Made by a program: the position numbers and the translations under genes. A stretch of DNA of 64,000 nucleotides. Origin: an uncultured Sulfurimonas sp. Lineage in GTDB: Bacteria > Campylobacterota > Campylobacteria > Campylobacterales > Sulfurimonadaceae. Each line of letters opens with the position of its first letter. The first letter of the stretch is position 1. A model generated the notes under the pieces. It ran no database searches. It saw only the letters and a list, made by a program, of their open reading frames with translations, and was not told the origin of the DNA. Below, one piece after another: positions 54,920-64,000 of the stretch. The stretch covers positions 558,001-622,000 of the forward strand of contig NZ_OY759725.1 in assembly GCF_963662755.1 (NCBI RefSeq), written 5' to 3'.

Positions 54920-56002
54920 ATGCTAGTTCATATTTGTTGTAGTGTTGATTCACACTTTTTTTTGCAAAAACTTCAAAAAGATTTTCCTGATGAAAAACTC
55001 ATAGGCTTCTTTTACGACCCAAATATCCATCCATACTCCGAATACCAACTCCGTCTTTTAGATGTACAACGCTCTTGTAAAAAACTTGGCATCGAAGTTC
55101 TTGAGGGTGATTATGATTTTGAAGCTTGGATGCAAGCTGTTCGTGGACTTGAAAATGAACCTGAAAAAGGTGCTAGATGCGAAGTCTGTTTTGATAAACG
55201 CTTTGAAGTAAGTGCAAAAAAAGCTCTTGAGCTTGGTGAAAATAAAGTCACCACAACACTGCTTGTTAGTCCGCTAAAATCACAAGAGCAACTAAAGCGA
55301 AGCGGTGATGCTTTTTATGAGAAGTACGGAGTTGAGTTTATAGCAGTTGATTACCGTGCAAATGGTGGGACACAAGACCAAAGCAGAGTAACAAAAGAAG
55401 AGCAACTTTATCGTCAAGATTATTGTGGATGCATCTATGGTTTAACCATGCAAAGAGAGCAACAAAATCGTTTAATGGACGAGATGTTTTCACCCATATC
55501 AAACCAAATACTACCTGCATCTATTGAAGAACGGCTAGAGATGTACAAACAAAGAATGGAACTTGAAGATAAAAATACAGAGTATAAAATCGTAAAAGAA
55601 AAATTCTTAAATTATAGACAGTTTAACTTTAAACTCATAAAAGGCAAAAAAGAAATCATACCAGCTTATGCTCTAGTTTACTCCACATTAGCACGTAAAA
55701 AAGCACAAGGTCGTATAGAATTTGAAGATAAAAACATACACTATCTAAATCGTGAAGAGATTAAATTTATAAATTTAGAGTATTTTAATTTCTTATGTAA
55801 TTCTAATTATAAAAACATAAAAGAGTTGATTTTCAATCCCCCAACTTTTGATGAAGAACTAAAAATAAGAAGCTTAGTTGAACCTTCTAATTATTCTCTA
55901 TCTCCGATTATAGTTGTAGAAAATATCATAGATGCAAAACTCTCAATAGAGTTGGATGCAAAAACTTACGAAGACACTAGAGAAAAACTCCTTATAATGT
56001 AA
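54920..56002 (+). CDS. queH: Epoxyqueuosine reductase QueH
   Basis: Reduces epoxyqueuosine to queuosine in tRNA; the QueH family (DUF208) replaces QueG in many bacteria. Conserved Cys sets are visible: HICCSVDS at the N-terminus, ARCEVCFDKR, and YCGCIYG, consistent with iron-sulfur and metal binding. At 360 residues it is longer than common QueH proteins (about 200-260): residues 1-190 are the enzyme and the C-terminal 150 or so form an extra domain of unknown role seen in Campylobacterota versions. First plus-strand gene after the REP island. Confidence 0.9.
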   Translation: MLVHICCSVDSHFFLQKLQKDFPDEKLIGFFYDPNIHPYSEYQLRLLDVQRSCKKLGIEVLEGDYDFEAWMQAVRGLENEPEKGARCEVCFDKRFEVSAKKALELGENKVTTTLLVSPLKSQEQLKRSGDAFYEKYGVEFIAVDYRANGGTQDQSRVTKEEQLYRQDYCGCIYGLTMQREQQNRLMDEMFSPISNQILPASIEERLEMYKQRMELEDKNTEYKIVKEKFLNYRQFNFKLIKGKKEIIPAYALVYSTLARKKAQGRIEFEDKNIHYLNREEIKFINLEYFNFLCNSNYKNIKELIFNPPTFDEELKIRSLVEPSNYSLSPIIVVENIIDAKLSIELDAKTYEDTREKLLIM

Positions 56003-56062
56003 ACCTTTTATAATATTTATTTAGCTAAAATAGCCAAAATTATTTTATAAGGCTTCTACATT

Positions 56063-56512
56063 ATGATTATGGATGTTATGGAAATACAAAAAATTATACC
56101 TCATCGTTATCCTTTTTTACTTTTAGATCGTGTTACTGACATTACTAAAAATGAATCTTTAACTGGATTTAAAAATGTGACGATTGGAGATAATGTTTTT
56201 CAAGGTCATTTCCCAGGTCACCCAATTTACCCAGGTGTTATGATTTTAGAAGGTATGGCACAGGCTGGTGGAATACTTGCTTTTAAAAGTATGGACGATA
56301 TGACTGAAGAAGAAGCAGCTAACAAAGTTGTTTATTTTATGAGCATCGATAAAGCAAAATTTCGAGCTCCTGTAAAACCAGGCGATAGATTAGAGTATCG
56401 CATAAGCGTTATTAAACGCAAAGGTGCTATTTGGATGCTTGATGGTAAAGCTTATGTTGATGATACTTTAGTTTCTCAAGCTGAACTAAAAGCTATGATT
56501 GTTGATAAGTAA
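56063..56512 (+). CDS. fabZ: 3-hydroxyacyl-ACP dehydratase FabZ
   Basis: 149 residues; [12 protein letters not shown] and [20 protein letters not shown] carry the catalytic His and Glu of FabZ hot-dog enzymes. Dehydrates 3-hydroxyacyl-ACP in fatty acid elongation and supplies chains for lipid A. Lies just before lpxA, the usual arrangement. Confidence 0.97.
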   Translation: MIMDVMEIQKIIPHRYPFLLLDRVTDITKNESLTGFKNVTIGDNVFQGHFPGHPIYPGVMILEGMAQAGGILAFKSMDDMTEEEAANKVVYFMSIDKAKFRAPVKPGDRLEYRISVIKRKGAIWMLDGKAYVDDTLVSQAELKAMIVDK

Positions 56513-56522
56513 TCATAAAAAA

Positions 56523-57314
56523 ATGAATAAAATTTCCCCGCAAGCGATCATTGAAAATGGCGCAATTATAGGTGAAGATGTTGAGATTGGTGCTTATTGC
56601 TATATATCTGCAGAAGCTACTATAGGTGATGGAACCAAGATAGCACAAAACTCTTGCATCTATGGAAAAACAACGATAGGAAAAAATAACACTATTTTTT
56701 CACATGCTGTAATTGGTTCAATTCCTCAAGATTTAAAATTCGCAGGTGAAGAAGTTGAGTTAATTATTGGCGACAATAACAAAATCAGAGAGTTTACACT
56801 TTTTAATCCAGGCACAAAAGGCGGTGGTGGTAAGACTATTATCGGTAACCATAATCTTTTTATGGGCTATGTGCATCTTGGTCATGATGTTATCATTGGA
56901 AACCACTGCATCTTAGCAAATGCTGCGACTTTAGCTGGTCATGTTGAGATTGGAGACTATGCAGTTATAGGAGGAATGACTCCTATTCATCAATTTGTTC
57001 ATGTTGGAGATTATGCAATGGTTGGTGGTGCATCTGCACTAGCTCAAGATGTTCCTCCATTTTGTATGGCTGAGGGAAATCGTGCATCTCTTAGAGGTTT
57101 AAACCTTACAGGACTTAGAAGAAATCTAAACAGAGACGATATAAATGAACTTAAATCTGCTTATAGAGAACTTTTTGAATCTGGAAAGCCTTTAAAAGAG
57201 AGTGCAAGTGAGCTTTTAGAGAGTACTCAAAATCATTATGTCAATGACCTTTGTGACTTTGTTCTAAAAACAAAAAGAGGAATACCATTTGAGAGAAAAA
57301 AATCTGATGACTAA
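56523..57314 (+). CDS. lpxA: UDP-N-acetylglucosamine acyltransferase LpxA
   Basis: First step of lipid A synthesis. I choose ATG 56523 (263 residues, the usual length; MNKISPQAIIENGA) over an in-frame TTG at 56499. Hexapeptide repeats of a left-handed beta helix fill residues 1-190 (for example IIGEDVEIGAYCYISAEA), the catalytic His lies in GYVHLGHDVIIG, and a helical C-terminus follows. Starts 10 bases after fabZ. Confidence 0.96.
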   Translation: MNKISPQAIIENGAIIGEDVEIGAYCYISAEATIGDGTKIAQNSCIYGKTTIGKNNTIFSHAVIGSIPQDLKFAGEEVELIIGDNNKIREFTLFNPGTKGGGGKTIIGNHNLFMGYVHLGHDVIIGNHCILANAATLAGHVEIGDYAVIGGMTPIHQFVHVGDYAMVGGASALAQDVPPFCMAEGNRASLRGLNLTGLRRNLNRDDINELKSAYRELFESGKPLKESASELLESTQNHYVNDLCDFVLKTKRGIPFERKKSDD

Positions 57315-57333
57315 AAAGGTATTTATGCCTTGG

Positions 57334-57437
57334 TCTTTCTGCCAAAGAAAACCAAGCGTTAGCGTAGGTAGCGGAATTACTTCCGATGCCCTAATAATAA
57401 GTGAAGGTTTCACTTCATTTTATAAAATAAATTAAGG
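57334..57437 (+). repeat. Dispersed intergenic repeat, copy 2 (leader of clpX)
   Basis: Aligns with the complement of 17782-17885. Contains CTTGGT...ACCAAG, AGCGTTAGCGTAG, the hairpin CGGAA-TTAC-TTCCG, and GAAGGTTTCACTTC, and ends in TTAAGGAAT, the clpX ribosome site. Confidence 0.75.
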
Positions 57438-57445
57438 AATAGCAT

Positions 57446-58690
57446 ATGATTCATAGACATTGTAGTTTTTGTGATGCAAGCGAAAGCGAAGAAAATCCAC
57501 TGATAGCTGGAAATGGCGTATATATCTGTAAAAACTGTGTTATTTCAGCATATAAGATAATGTTTGGAGATGAAAAAGAGAGTGATACTGAAAATGAAGA
57601 TGAACTTCTTGAAGCAGTTAGTACTCTTATGACTCCAAAAGAACTAGATAACTTTTTAGGTGATTATATTATCGGTCAAGAGAGAGCTAGAAAACTTTTA
57701 AGTGTAGCTGTTTACAATCATTACAAAAGAATTTTTAAAACAAAAACTATAACTGATGATGATACAGAAATAGCAAAATCAAATGTTTTACTCATAGGAC
57801 CAACAGGAAGTGGTAAAACTCTTATGGCTCAAACAATTGCTAGAGTTTTAAATGTTCCTATTGCTATTGCAGATGCTACAAGTCTTACAGAGGCTGGTTA
57901 TGTTGGAGAAGATGTTGAAAACATTTTAACAAAACTCATTCAAGCAGCTGATGGAGATGTTGAGAGAGCACAGCAAGGAATTGTTTTTATAGATGAAGTA
58001 GATAAAGTTTCACGCATGAGTGAAAATCGTTCTATCACAAGAGATGTATCAGGAGAAGGCGTTCAACAAGCTTTACTTAAAATAGTAGAAGGTGCCGAAG
58101 TAAATATACCACCAAAAGGTGGAAGAAAACATCCTAATCAAGAATTTACTACTATTGATACTACAAATATTTTATTTATCTGCGGTGGTGCTTTTGATGG
58201 TCTTGATGAAATTTTAAAAAGAAAACAAGGTGACAATGTTTTAGGTTTTGGACATGACAAAAAAAGTAAAGATGAGAAAAAAACAACTTATGATATGGTA
58301 GAACCTGATGATTTAGTATCATATGGTCTTATACCTGAACTTGTAGGTCGTTTGCCAATTATCGCTTCATTAAATGAAATAAGTGAAGATGATATGGTTC
58401 GAATTTTAACTGAACCTAAAAACTCACTTATAAAACAGTATAAAAAACTATTTTCTATTGATGATGTTGAGCTTAACTTTGAAGAAGATGCTATTAAAGC
58501 CATAGCAACTAAGGCTATAAAAAGAAAAACAGGCGCTCGTGGACTTCGTGCAATATTAGAAGAAAATATGATAGATATTATGTATGAACTTCCTGATTAT
58601 GCTGGTTATGAAGTTTTAATTACTCCAGATGTAATTAACACTAATGAAGCACCAGTATATATTAAAAAATCTACAAAAAAAATAGCGTAA
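57446..58690 (+). CDS. clpX: ATP-dependent protease ATPase subunit ClpX
   Basis: Unfolds substrates for ClpP. 414 residues: N-terminal zinc domain ([20 protein letters not shown] in its first part, CKNC at about 28-31), Walker A GPTGSGKT, pore loop GYVGEDVE, Walker [10 protein letters not shown], sensor and C-terminal domain. The leader is a copy of the dispersed repeat. Followed by mreB after 11 bases. Confidence 0.98.
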   Translation: MIHRHCSFCDASESEENPLIAGNGVYICKNCVISAYKIMFGDEKESDTENEDELLEAVSTLMTPKELDNFLGDYIIGQERARKLLSVAVYNHYKRIFKTKTITDDDTEIAKSNVLLIGPTGSGKTLMAQTIARVLNVPIAIADATSLTEAGYVGEDVENILTKLIQAADGDVERAQQGIVFIDEVDKVSRMSENRSITRDVSGEGVQQALLKIVEGAEVNIPPKGGRKHPNQEFTTIDTTNILFICGGAFDGLDEILKRKQGDNVLGFGHDKKSKDEKKTTYDMVEPDDLVSYGLIPELVGRLPIIASLNEISEDDMVRILTEPKNSLIKQYKKLFSIDDVELNFEEDAIKAIATKAIKRKTGARGLRAILEENMIDIMYELPDYAGYEVLITPDVINTNEAPVYIKKSTKKIA

Positions 58691-58701
58691 AGTGAGAAAA
58701 A

Positions 58702-59739
58702 ATGATATTTAATAAACTAATAGGACTTTTTTCTAATGACTTATCCATAGACTTAGGAACTGCAAATACCATAGTTATAGCAAAAGGTCGTGGAATAATT
58801 ATAAATGAGCCTTCTGTTGTTGCTGTAAAAACTGAAAAATACGGACATTCAAGAGTTCTTGCCGTTGGTCACGAAGCTAAAGAAATGGTTGGTAAAACAC
58901 CTGGAAACATTAGAGCTATTCGCCCAATGAGAGATGGTGTTATTGCTGACTTTGACATGACAGAAAAAATGATTAGAAAGTTCATTGAAAAAGCTCATGG
59001 AAGAAGTTCTTTAATTAGTCCTAGAATTATTATTTGTGTACCTTATGGACTAACACAAGTGGAGAGAAAAGCAGTAAGAGAGTCAGCTTTAAGTGCTGGT
59101 GCTCGTGAAGTTTTTCTTATAGAAGAGCCAATGGCAGCTGCTATCGGTGCAGGAATAGATATTCGTGAACCTCAAGGAAACTTAGTTGTTGATATCGGCG
59201 GTGGTACTACTGAGATAGGTGTAGTTTCACTTGGTGGACTTGTTCTATCAAAGTCAATTAGAACAGCTGGCGACAAACTTGACAAAGGTATAGTTGATTA
59301 TGTTAAGAAAAAGTACAACTTACTTATTGGTGAGAGAACTGCTGAAGAGATTAAAATAAACATCGGTACAGCTGTAGCATTAAGTGAAGAACTTACTATG
59401 GTTGTAAATGGTCGAGATCAAGTTGAAGGGCTTTTAAGTTCTGTTGAACTAACAAGCGAAGATGCTAGAGAAGCTATGAAAGAGCCATTAAAAGAAGTTG
59501 CAGAAGCGCTTCGTGATGTACTTGAAAAAATGCCACCTGATTTATCTGGTGATATTGTTAATCATGGTATTATTTTAACTGGTGGTGGAGCGCTTATCCG
59601 TCAACTTGATAAATATTTAGCAGATATAGTAAAAGTTCCTGTATATGTTGCAGATGAGCCTCTTCTTGCTGTTGCTCGTGGAACTGGTCGTGCACTTGAA
59701 GAGATAGATTTACTACAGGAGCTATTTGAGAATGAATAA
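58702..59739 (+). CDS. mreB: Rod-shape actin homologue MreB
   Basis: 345 residues; phosphate and adenosine motifs of the actin fold are present (IDLGTANTIV, VDIGGGTTEIGVVS, GIILTGGGALIRQLD). Guides cell-wall synthesis in rod growth with MreC, encoded by the next, overlapping gene. Confidence 0.98.
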   Translation: MIFNKLIGLFSNDLSIDLGTANTIVIAKGRGIIINEPSVVAVKTEKYGHSRVLAVGHEAKEMVGKTPGNIRAIRPMRDGVIADFDMTEKMIRKFIEKAHGRSSLISPRIIICVPYGLTQVERKAVRESALSAGAREVFLIEEPMAAAIGAGIDIREPQGNLVVDIGGGTTEIGVVSLGGLVLSKSIRTAGDKLDKGIVDYVKKKYNLLIGERTAEEIKINIGTAVALSEELTMVVNGRDQVEGLLSSVELTSEDAREAMKEPLKEVAEALRDVLEKMPPDLSGDIVNHGIILTGGGALIRQLDKYLADIVKVPVYVADEPLLAVARGTGRALEEIDLLQELFENE

Positions 59740-60493
59740 GGAGCTTCTAGGCTTTTTTTCACTCTTTATAGCACTATTTATTGGTGCATTATACTATACA
59801 AACAATATTCAAGGGCCGTTAATTTCGGCTCTTAACTATTTAAAATCAAACTATCACTATTCTACAGAATTTATACAAAAAAATATTGATAAACATATAT
59901 TTCAAGCAGACACTATATCAGAGTTAAAAGAAGAACTTCAAAAATATGAAAACAATCACTTAGTTATGCAACAGATGGCTTCTGAAGTAAATGACCTTTT
60001 TAAAGCAAATAATTCAACACTAACAAGTGAACCAAAAGTAGAACTTGTAAGAGCAATCTCATATGAAAAATTTGGAAATTTAAACAGAGTTTGGATTGAT
60101 GTTAAAGATTACAATGCATCTGCCATTTATGGACTAACTTATAATGAGCTTGTAGCTGGTATAGTTATACCTAAAGATGGCAAGGCTTTAGGATTATTAA
60201 ATAGAGATATTCAAAGCTCATATGCTGTTTTTGTAGGAAATACAAGAGCTCCAGGTATCGCTCATGGTAATAACTCAAAAAACTTGCTTGTGAAATTTAT
60301 ACCTGCTTGGTTTAAAATTCAAAAAGATGATGAAGTCATTACCTCTGGACTTGATGAGATATTTTTCAAGGGCTTAAAGGTCGGTCGTGTTTTATCTGTT
60401 AGTAAATCTCAAGGTTATCAAAATGCAATTATTGAACCATATTATGAATCAAATGATCCAAATTATTTTCATATGATTAGAAGAATTAAATGA
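59732..60493 (+). CDS. mreC: Rod-shape protein MreC
   Basis: About 253 residues from ATG 59732, which overlaps the mreB end and has GGAG upstream; an in-frame TTG at 59726 is less likely. One N-terminal transmembrane helix (LLGFFSLFIALFIGALYY), a coiled coil (about 60-90), then the beta-rich periplasmic MreC domain. mreD is not in the expected place; instead a MipA-like gene follows. Confidence 0.94.
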   Translation: MNKELLGFFSLFIALFIGALYYTNNIQGPLISALNYLKSNYHYSTEFIQKNIDKHIFQADTISELKEELQKYENNHLVMQQMASEVNDLFKANNSTLTSEPKVELVRAISYEKFGNLNRVWIDVKDYNASAIYGLTYNELVAGIVIPKDGKALGLLNRDIQSSYAVFVGNTRAPGIAHGNNSKNLLVKFIPAWFKIQKDDEVITSGLDEIFFKGLKVGRVLSVSKSQGYQNAIIEPYYESNDPNYFHMIRRIK

Positions 60494-61227
60494 AATATTT
60501 TATTATATTAATAGCAATTTTTTTAAATCTTCAAGCTCAAGAAGAAAAGCAAAAAATCACAATAGGTACAGGCCCATATATACAAACTCAACCCTATAAA
60601 AATGTTGATAATATTGTCATTCCATCTCCTGTTTTATTTTTTGATAATGGCATCGCATATATTAGATGGACAAGAACTGGGATATATTTTTTAGGAGATA
60701 AAAAAGAAGACTATGCATGGGGATTTTCTTTGAGCATCCAACCAAGAGTTTATGGATACAAATCTACAGATATTTTAGGAATGGATGAAAGAAAAAACAC
60801 TTGGGAAGGTGGTTTAGCTTTTAGTGCAAAAACAAAAAAAGCTTACATTGAAATAATGGCATTAACAGATATTTTAGATAGATATGAATCATGGATAGTT
60901 AAAACTGAACTAGGCTACGACTTTGAATTTGCAAATTTTTCACTATATCCAAGTCTAATTTTAATATACCAATCATCAGATTTTTTAAACTATTATTATG
61001 GAGTCAAAAAATCCGAAGAATTTGGTTCAAGAAAAGAGTATATACCAAACAATGGGATTCAAGTTGGTGCACAAACTTACATAAAATACCCTTTTACAAA
61101 AAAACTCTCCGCTCTTATAAATATAAGAGTCGATAAACTATCCAAAGAAGCTACTCAAAGTCCTATCGTAGAGGATGACTATACATATTCAGGCTTAGCT
61201 TCTCTTATATATACTTTTGAATATTAA
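60490..61227 (+). CDS. MipA/OmpV-family outer-membrane protein
   Basis: 245 residues with a signal peptide (MKYFIILIAIFLNLQAQ). Beta-strand pattern and GTGPYIQTQPYK near the start, with LIYTFEY at the end, fit MipA/OmpV proteins. In E. coli MipA links MltA and PBP1B, so a role in the cell wall beside mreBC is plausible. Overlaps mreC by 4 bases. Confidence 0.82.
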   Translation: MKYFIILIAIFLNLQAQEEKQKITIGTGPYIQTQPYKNVDNIVIPSPVLFFDNGIAYIRWTRTGIYFLGDKKEDYAWGFSLSIQPRVYGYKSTDILGMDERKNTWEGGLAFSAKTKKAYIEIMALTDILDRYESWIVKTELGYDFEFANFSLYPSLILIYQSSDFLNYYYGVKKSEEFGSRKEYIPNNGIQVGAQTYIKYPFTKKLSALINIRVDKLSKEATQSPIVEDDYTYSGLASLIYTFEY

Positions 61228-61285
61228 CACCTACTACACATAGCTTCATTCACTTTAATTTTACGGCTTACATATTTTCTTTGAA

Positions 61286-61305
61286 AATTTGTAGTCCTAC
61301 AAATT
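61286..61305. promoter_or_regulatory. Perfect hairpin in the carB leader region
   Basis: AATTTGTAG-TC-CTACAAATT, a perfect 9-bp stem, nested in an outer TAGCTTC/GAAGCTA pair (61241-61247, 61308-61314). No U tract follows, so it may be a regulatory RNA fold rather than a terminator. Confidence 0.45.
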
Positions 61306-61391
61306 AAGAAGCTAGTGCATCTCATCAAATATTAAGTGCTTTTTGCCTATAATAACAAAATTTTTATGTATAGATTATTAAAAGGTAAAAA

Positions 61392-64000
61392 ATGCCAAAA
61401 CGCACCGACATTAACACTATTTTACTTATAGGTTCAGGCCCAATTATTATTGGTCAAGCTTGTGAATTTGACTACTCAGGAACTCAAGCAGTTAAAACTC
61501 TAAAAGAACAAGGCTATCGTGTAGTTCTTATAAACTCAAATCCTGCAACAATTATGACAGATCCAGAGTTTGCAGACAGAACTTACATAGAACCTATCAC
61601 AGAAGATGTAATAGCTCGTATTATTAAAAAAGAAAATATAGATGCAGTTCTTCCAACTATGGGTGGGCAAACTGCACTTAATGTAGCTACTAAGATGCAC
61701 GAAAAAGGTATGCTAGAAGGAGTAGAATTTTTAGGTGCAACTCCAGAAGCTATTCATAAAGGTGAAGATCGTTCAGCTTTCAATGAAGCTATGATAAAAA
61801 TCGGTATGGATTTACCAAAAAGTGCAAATGCCTATAGCGTTGAAGAAGCAATAGAAGTTGTTAAAGAGATAGGTTTTCCTGTAATTTCTAGAGCTTCTTT
61901 TACTCTAGCAGGTGGTGGTTCAGGTGTAGCCTACAATATGGAAGAGTTTAAAAAACTAGCGGCAGAGGGCATCTCAGCATCTCCTGTAAATGAAATAGAA
62001 ATTATGGAATCAATGCTCGGTTGGAAAGAGTACGAGATGGAAGTTATCCGCGATAAAGCCGATAACTGTATCATTGTTTGTGCAATTGAAAACTTTGACC
62101 CAATGGGTGTTCATACAGGTGATAGCATTACTGTTGCTCCCGCTCTTACTCTAACTGACAAAGAGTACCAAAGAATGCGTAATGCTTCTTTTGATATTCT
62201 AAGAGAAATTGGTGTTGATACTGGTGGTTCGAATGTTCAGTTTTCAATTTGCCCTAAAACAGGAAGAATGATTGTTATAGAGATGAACCCTCGTGTTTCT
62301 CGCTCTTCTGCACTTGCATCTAAGGCTACAGGATATCCTATTGCAAAAGTTGCAACACTTTTAGCTATTGGTTACACACTAGATGAAATCACAAATGACA
62401 TAACAGGAACTCCGGCATCTTTTGAGCCAGTAATTGACTATGTTGTCACTAAAATCCCTCGTTTTACATTTGAGAAATTTCCAGAAGCTCAAAACACACT
62501 AAGCACAAGCATGAAATCTGTTGGCGAAGTTATGGCTATTGGTAGAACTTTCAAAGAGTCTATTCAAAAAGCTCTTTGTTCACTTGAAACTGGTCTTTGT
62601 GGATTTGAACCTATAGATGCTGATGATGAATTTGTAAGACACGAAATCCGACGTCCAAATGCTGATCGTATTCTTTATGTAGCTGAAGGATTTCGTCGTG
62701 GCATGAGTGTTGAAGATATGTTTGAACTTTCTCAAATTGATCCATGGTTTCTTTACCAACTAGAAGAGATGCTAAAAACTGAGACTACTATTACTGATAA
62801 AATTCTCTTTGATGCAGAGTTTATGAGAAATATTAAAGTAGATGGTTTTTCAGATAAAAGAATTTCTCAACTAATAGCTATAAATTCTAATCAAATAGTA
62901 AGCGAAAATGAAGTCTATGAAAAAAGAAAATCATTAGGAGTATCTTTAGAATTTAATGAAGTGGATACTTGTGCAGCAGAGTTTAAAGCTTTAACTCCAT
63001 ATCTATACTCTACTACAAATATAACAGCATCTCCAACTGCAAAAAATAGAGTTAGTGATAAGAAAAAAGTTCTTATCCTTGGTGGAGGTCCTAACAGAAT
63101 CGGTCAAGGTATAGAGTTTGACTACTGCTGTGTTCATGCTGCTTTCGCTCTTGAAGAGATGGATATAGAATGCATTATGTACAACTGTAATCCTGAAACT
63201 GTTTCTACTGACTATGACACTTCTGATGTACTTTACTTTGAGCCAATTGACTTTGAGCATGTTAGAGAAGTTTTAGAAAATGAACAACCTGATGGTATCA
63301 TAGTTCATTTTGGTGGACAAACTCCTCTAAAATTAGCAGATAAGTTAACTAAAATAGGTGCAAAAATTATAGGAACTACTTCTGCTGTGATTGATCTTGC
63401 AGAAGATAGAGAACAGTTTTCAAACTTTGTAATTTCTCACGGACTTAAACAACCTGCAAATGGTTTAGCTCGCAAGAAAGAAGAAGCTGGACCTATTGCT
63501 GAAAAACTAGGTTTTCCAGTTCTTGTTCGTCCATCTTTTGTTCTTGGTGGTCGTGGTATGAAAATCGTTTACAGCCATGAAGAACTAAATGAATATATGG
63601 CTCTTGCTATCTCAGTTTCAAACGAAGCACCTGTACTTATAGACAAGTTCTTAGATCAGGCGATTGAACTAGATGTAGATGCTATTAGTGATGGCAAAGA
63701 AGTCTATATCGGTTCTGTTATGCAACATATAGAAGAAGCTGGTATTCACTCAGGTGATAGTGCTTGTTCACTTCCTCCGGTAAATCTTAGCCAAGAAATG
63801 ATAGAAAAAGTAGAACAACAAACTAAAACTATAGCACTTGGTCTTGGTGTAGTGGGTCTTATGAATGTTCAATATGCAATATTTAAAGATGAAATTTATC
63901 TTATTGAAGTAAATCCTAGAGCTTCTCGAACTGTTCCTTTTGTATCAAAAGCTACTGGAATGCCTTTAGCTAAAGTTGCTACTCGTGTTATGGTTGGAGA
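61392..64000 (+). CDS. carB: Carbamoyl-phosphate synthase large subunit (partial, 3' end outside window)
   Basis: Makes carbamoyl phosphate from bicarbonate, ATP and the ammonia released by CarA, for pyrimidines and arginine. 869 codons are present of about 1085 expected. Starts [20 protein letters not shown] at ATG 61392 with AAAGG upstream. The first ATP-grasp half ([34 protein letters not shown]) and the start of the second half ([34 protein letters not shown]) are visible with no frameshift. Confidence 0.97.
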   Translation, partial: MPKRTDINTILLIGSGPIIIGQACEFDYSGTQAVKTLKEQGYRVVLINSNPATIMTDPEFADRTYIEPITEDVIARIIKKENIDAVLPTMGGQTALNVATKMHEKGMLEGVEFLGATPEAIHKGEDRSAFNEAMIKIGMDLPKSANAYSVEEAIEVVKEIGFPVISRASFTLAGGGSGVAYNMEEFKKLAAEGISASPVNEIEIMESMLGWKEYEMEVIRDKADNCIIVCAIENFDPMGVHTGDSITVAPALTLTDKEYQRMRNASFDILREIGVDTGGSNVQFSICPKTGRMIVIEMNPRVSRSSALASKATGYPIAKVATLLAIGYTLDEITNDITGTPASFEPVIDYVVTKIPRFTFEKFPEAQNTLSTSMKSVGEVMAIGRTFKESIQKALCSLETGLCGFEPIDADDEFVRHEIRRPNADRILYVAEGFRRGMSVEDMFELSQIDPWFLYQLEEMLKTETTITDKILFDAEFMRNIKVDGFSDKRISQLIAINSNQIVSENEVYEKRKSLGVSLEFNEVDTCAAEFKALTPYLYSTTNITASPTAKNRVSDKKKVLILGGGPNRIGQGIEFDYCCVHAAFALEEMDIECIMYNCNPETVSTDYDTSDVLYFEPIDFEHVREVLENEQPDGIIVHFGGQTPLKLADKLTKIGAKIIGTTSAVIDLAEDREQFSNFVISHGLKQPANGLARKKEEAGPIAEKLGFPVLVRPSFVLGGRGMKIVYSHEELNEYMALAISVSNEAPVLIDKFLDQAIELDVDAISDGKEVYIGSVMQHIEEAGIHSGDSACSLPPVNLSQEMIEKVEQQTKTIALGLGVVGLMNVQYAIFKDEIYLIEVNPRASRTVPFVSKATGMPLAKVATRVMVG

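Noticed and set aside
54679..54942. 87-codon reading frame over the REP array
   Set aside because: Made of repeat units in frame (two TVYAFHLGKG-like copies) and overlapping queH; an artefact of the repeats.
63003..63260. Minus-strand frame inside carB
   Set aside because: Antisense shadow of the clearly coding carB frame.

Overview
The window looks like chromosomal DNA of a Campylobacterota (epsilonproteobacterial) chemolithoautotroph, most likely Sulfurimonas or a close relative. Support comes from the low-GC, A/T-rich codon use, the Campylobacterota-style hydABCDE uptake-hydrogenase operon beside a compact cytoplasmic group 2 hydrogenase, an ArsRS-like two-component system, a MutS7-type MutS with a C-terminal HNH domain, and gene blocks such as fabZ-lpxA-clpX-mreBC. 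No taxonomic search was possible, so the genus is inferred.

Layout. (1) 1-10.5 kb, minus strand: spy/cpxP-like gene, ArsRS-like regulator pair, a hydrogenase maturation protease, a TetR regulator, cytoplasmic hydrogenase hupSL, then periplasmic hydABC, hydD and the start of a hydE-like gene cut by the window edge. (2) 10.6-17.3 kb, minus: an LpxR-type lipid A deacylase, then a TetR-controlled tripartite RND efflux operon with a clear palindromic operator. (3) 17.4-22.8 kb, minus: ridA, thioredoxin-like protein, dapE, lipoprotein, mutS7. (4) 22.9-37.7 kb: a LapA-type adhesion system. It holds a type I secretion operon (TolC-OmpA fusion, ABC transporter, HlyD-type adaptor, LuxR-type regulator), a convergent 2517-residue adhesin with twelve 345-bp tandem repeats, a tRNA-Ser(GCU), and a LapG-type periplasmic protease whose only sensible start codon is ATC. 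(5) 37.7-46.5 kb, minus: pyrF and an acetate-assimilation block (acs, exonuclease, DUF294/CBS protein, actP, DUF485 protein, porin). (6) 46.6-51.7 kb, minus: a TRAP transporter (dctPQM) and its likely two-component regulators. (7) 51.8-54.9 kb: cyclophilin, then an island with a REP-associated tyrosine transposase, arrays of REP-like palindromes and a beta-barrel/cadherin outer-membrane gene preceded by a G8 tract. (8) 54.9-64 kb, plus: queH, fabZ, lpxA, clpX, mreB, mreC, a MipA-like protein, and carB running off the end.

How the parts work together. The periplasmic hydrogenase feeds electrons from H2 to the quinone pool through its cytochrome b. The cytoplasmic enzyme lacks the usual C-terminal processing peptide and probably supplies low-potential electrons or senses H2. 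The adhesion block follows the Pseudomonas Lap logic: the adhesin is secreted through LapBCE-like proteins, held in the outer membrane by its N-terminal retention module, and released when LapG cuts at a TAAG site (residues 107-110). No LapD-like c-di-GMP receptor is visible here. The acetate and TRAP blocks suggest some mixotrophic use of small organic acids.

The points most worth following up are the ATC-start lapG, the nucleotide-identical adhesin repeats, the REP/RAYT island with compensatory stem changes, the hupL without a cleavable tail next to a second maturation protease, a dispersed intergenic repeat that supplies the 5' leader of both ridA and clpX, and two perfect hairpins between hydC and hydD.
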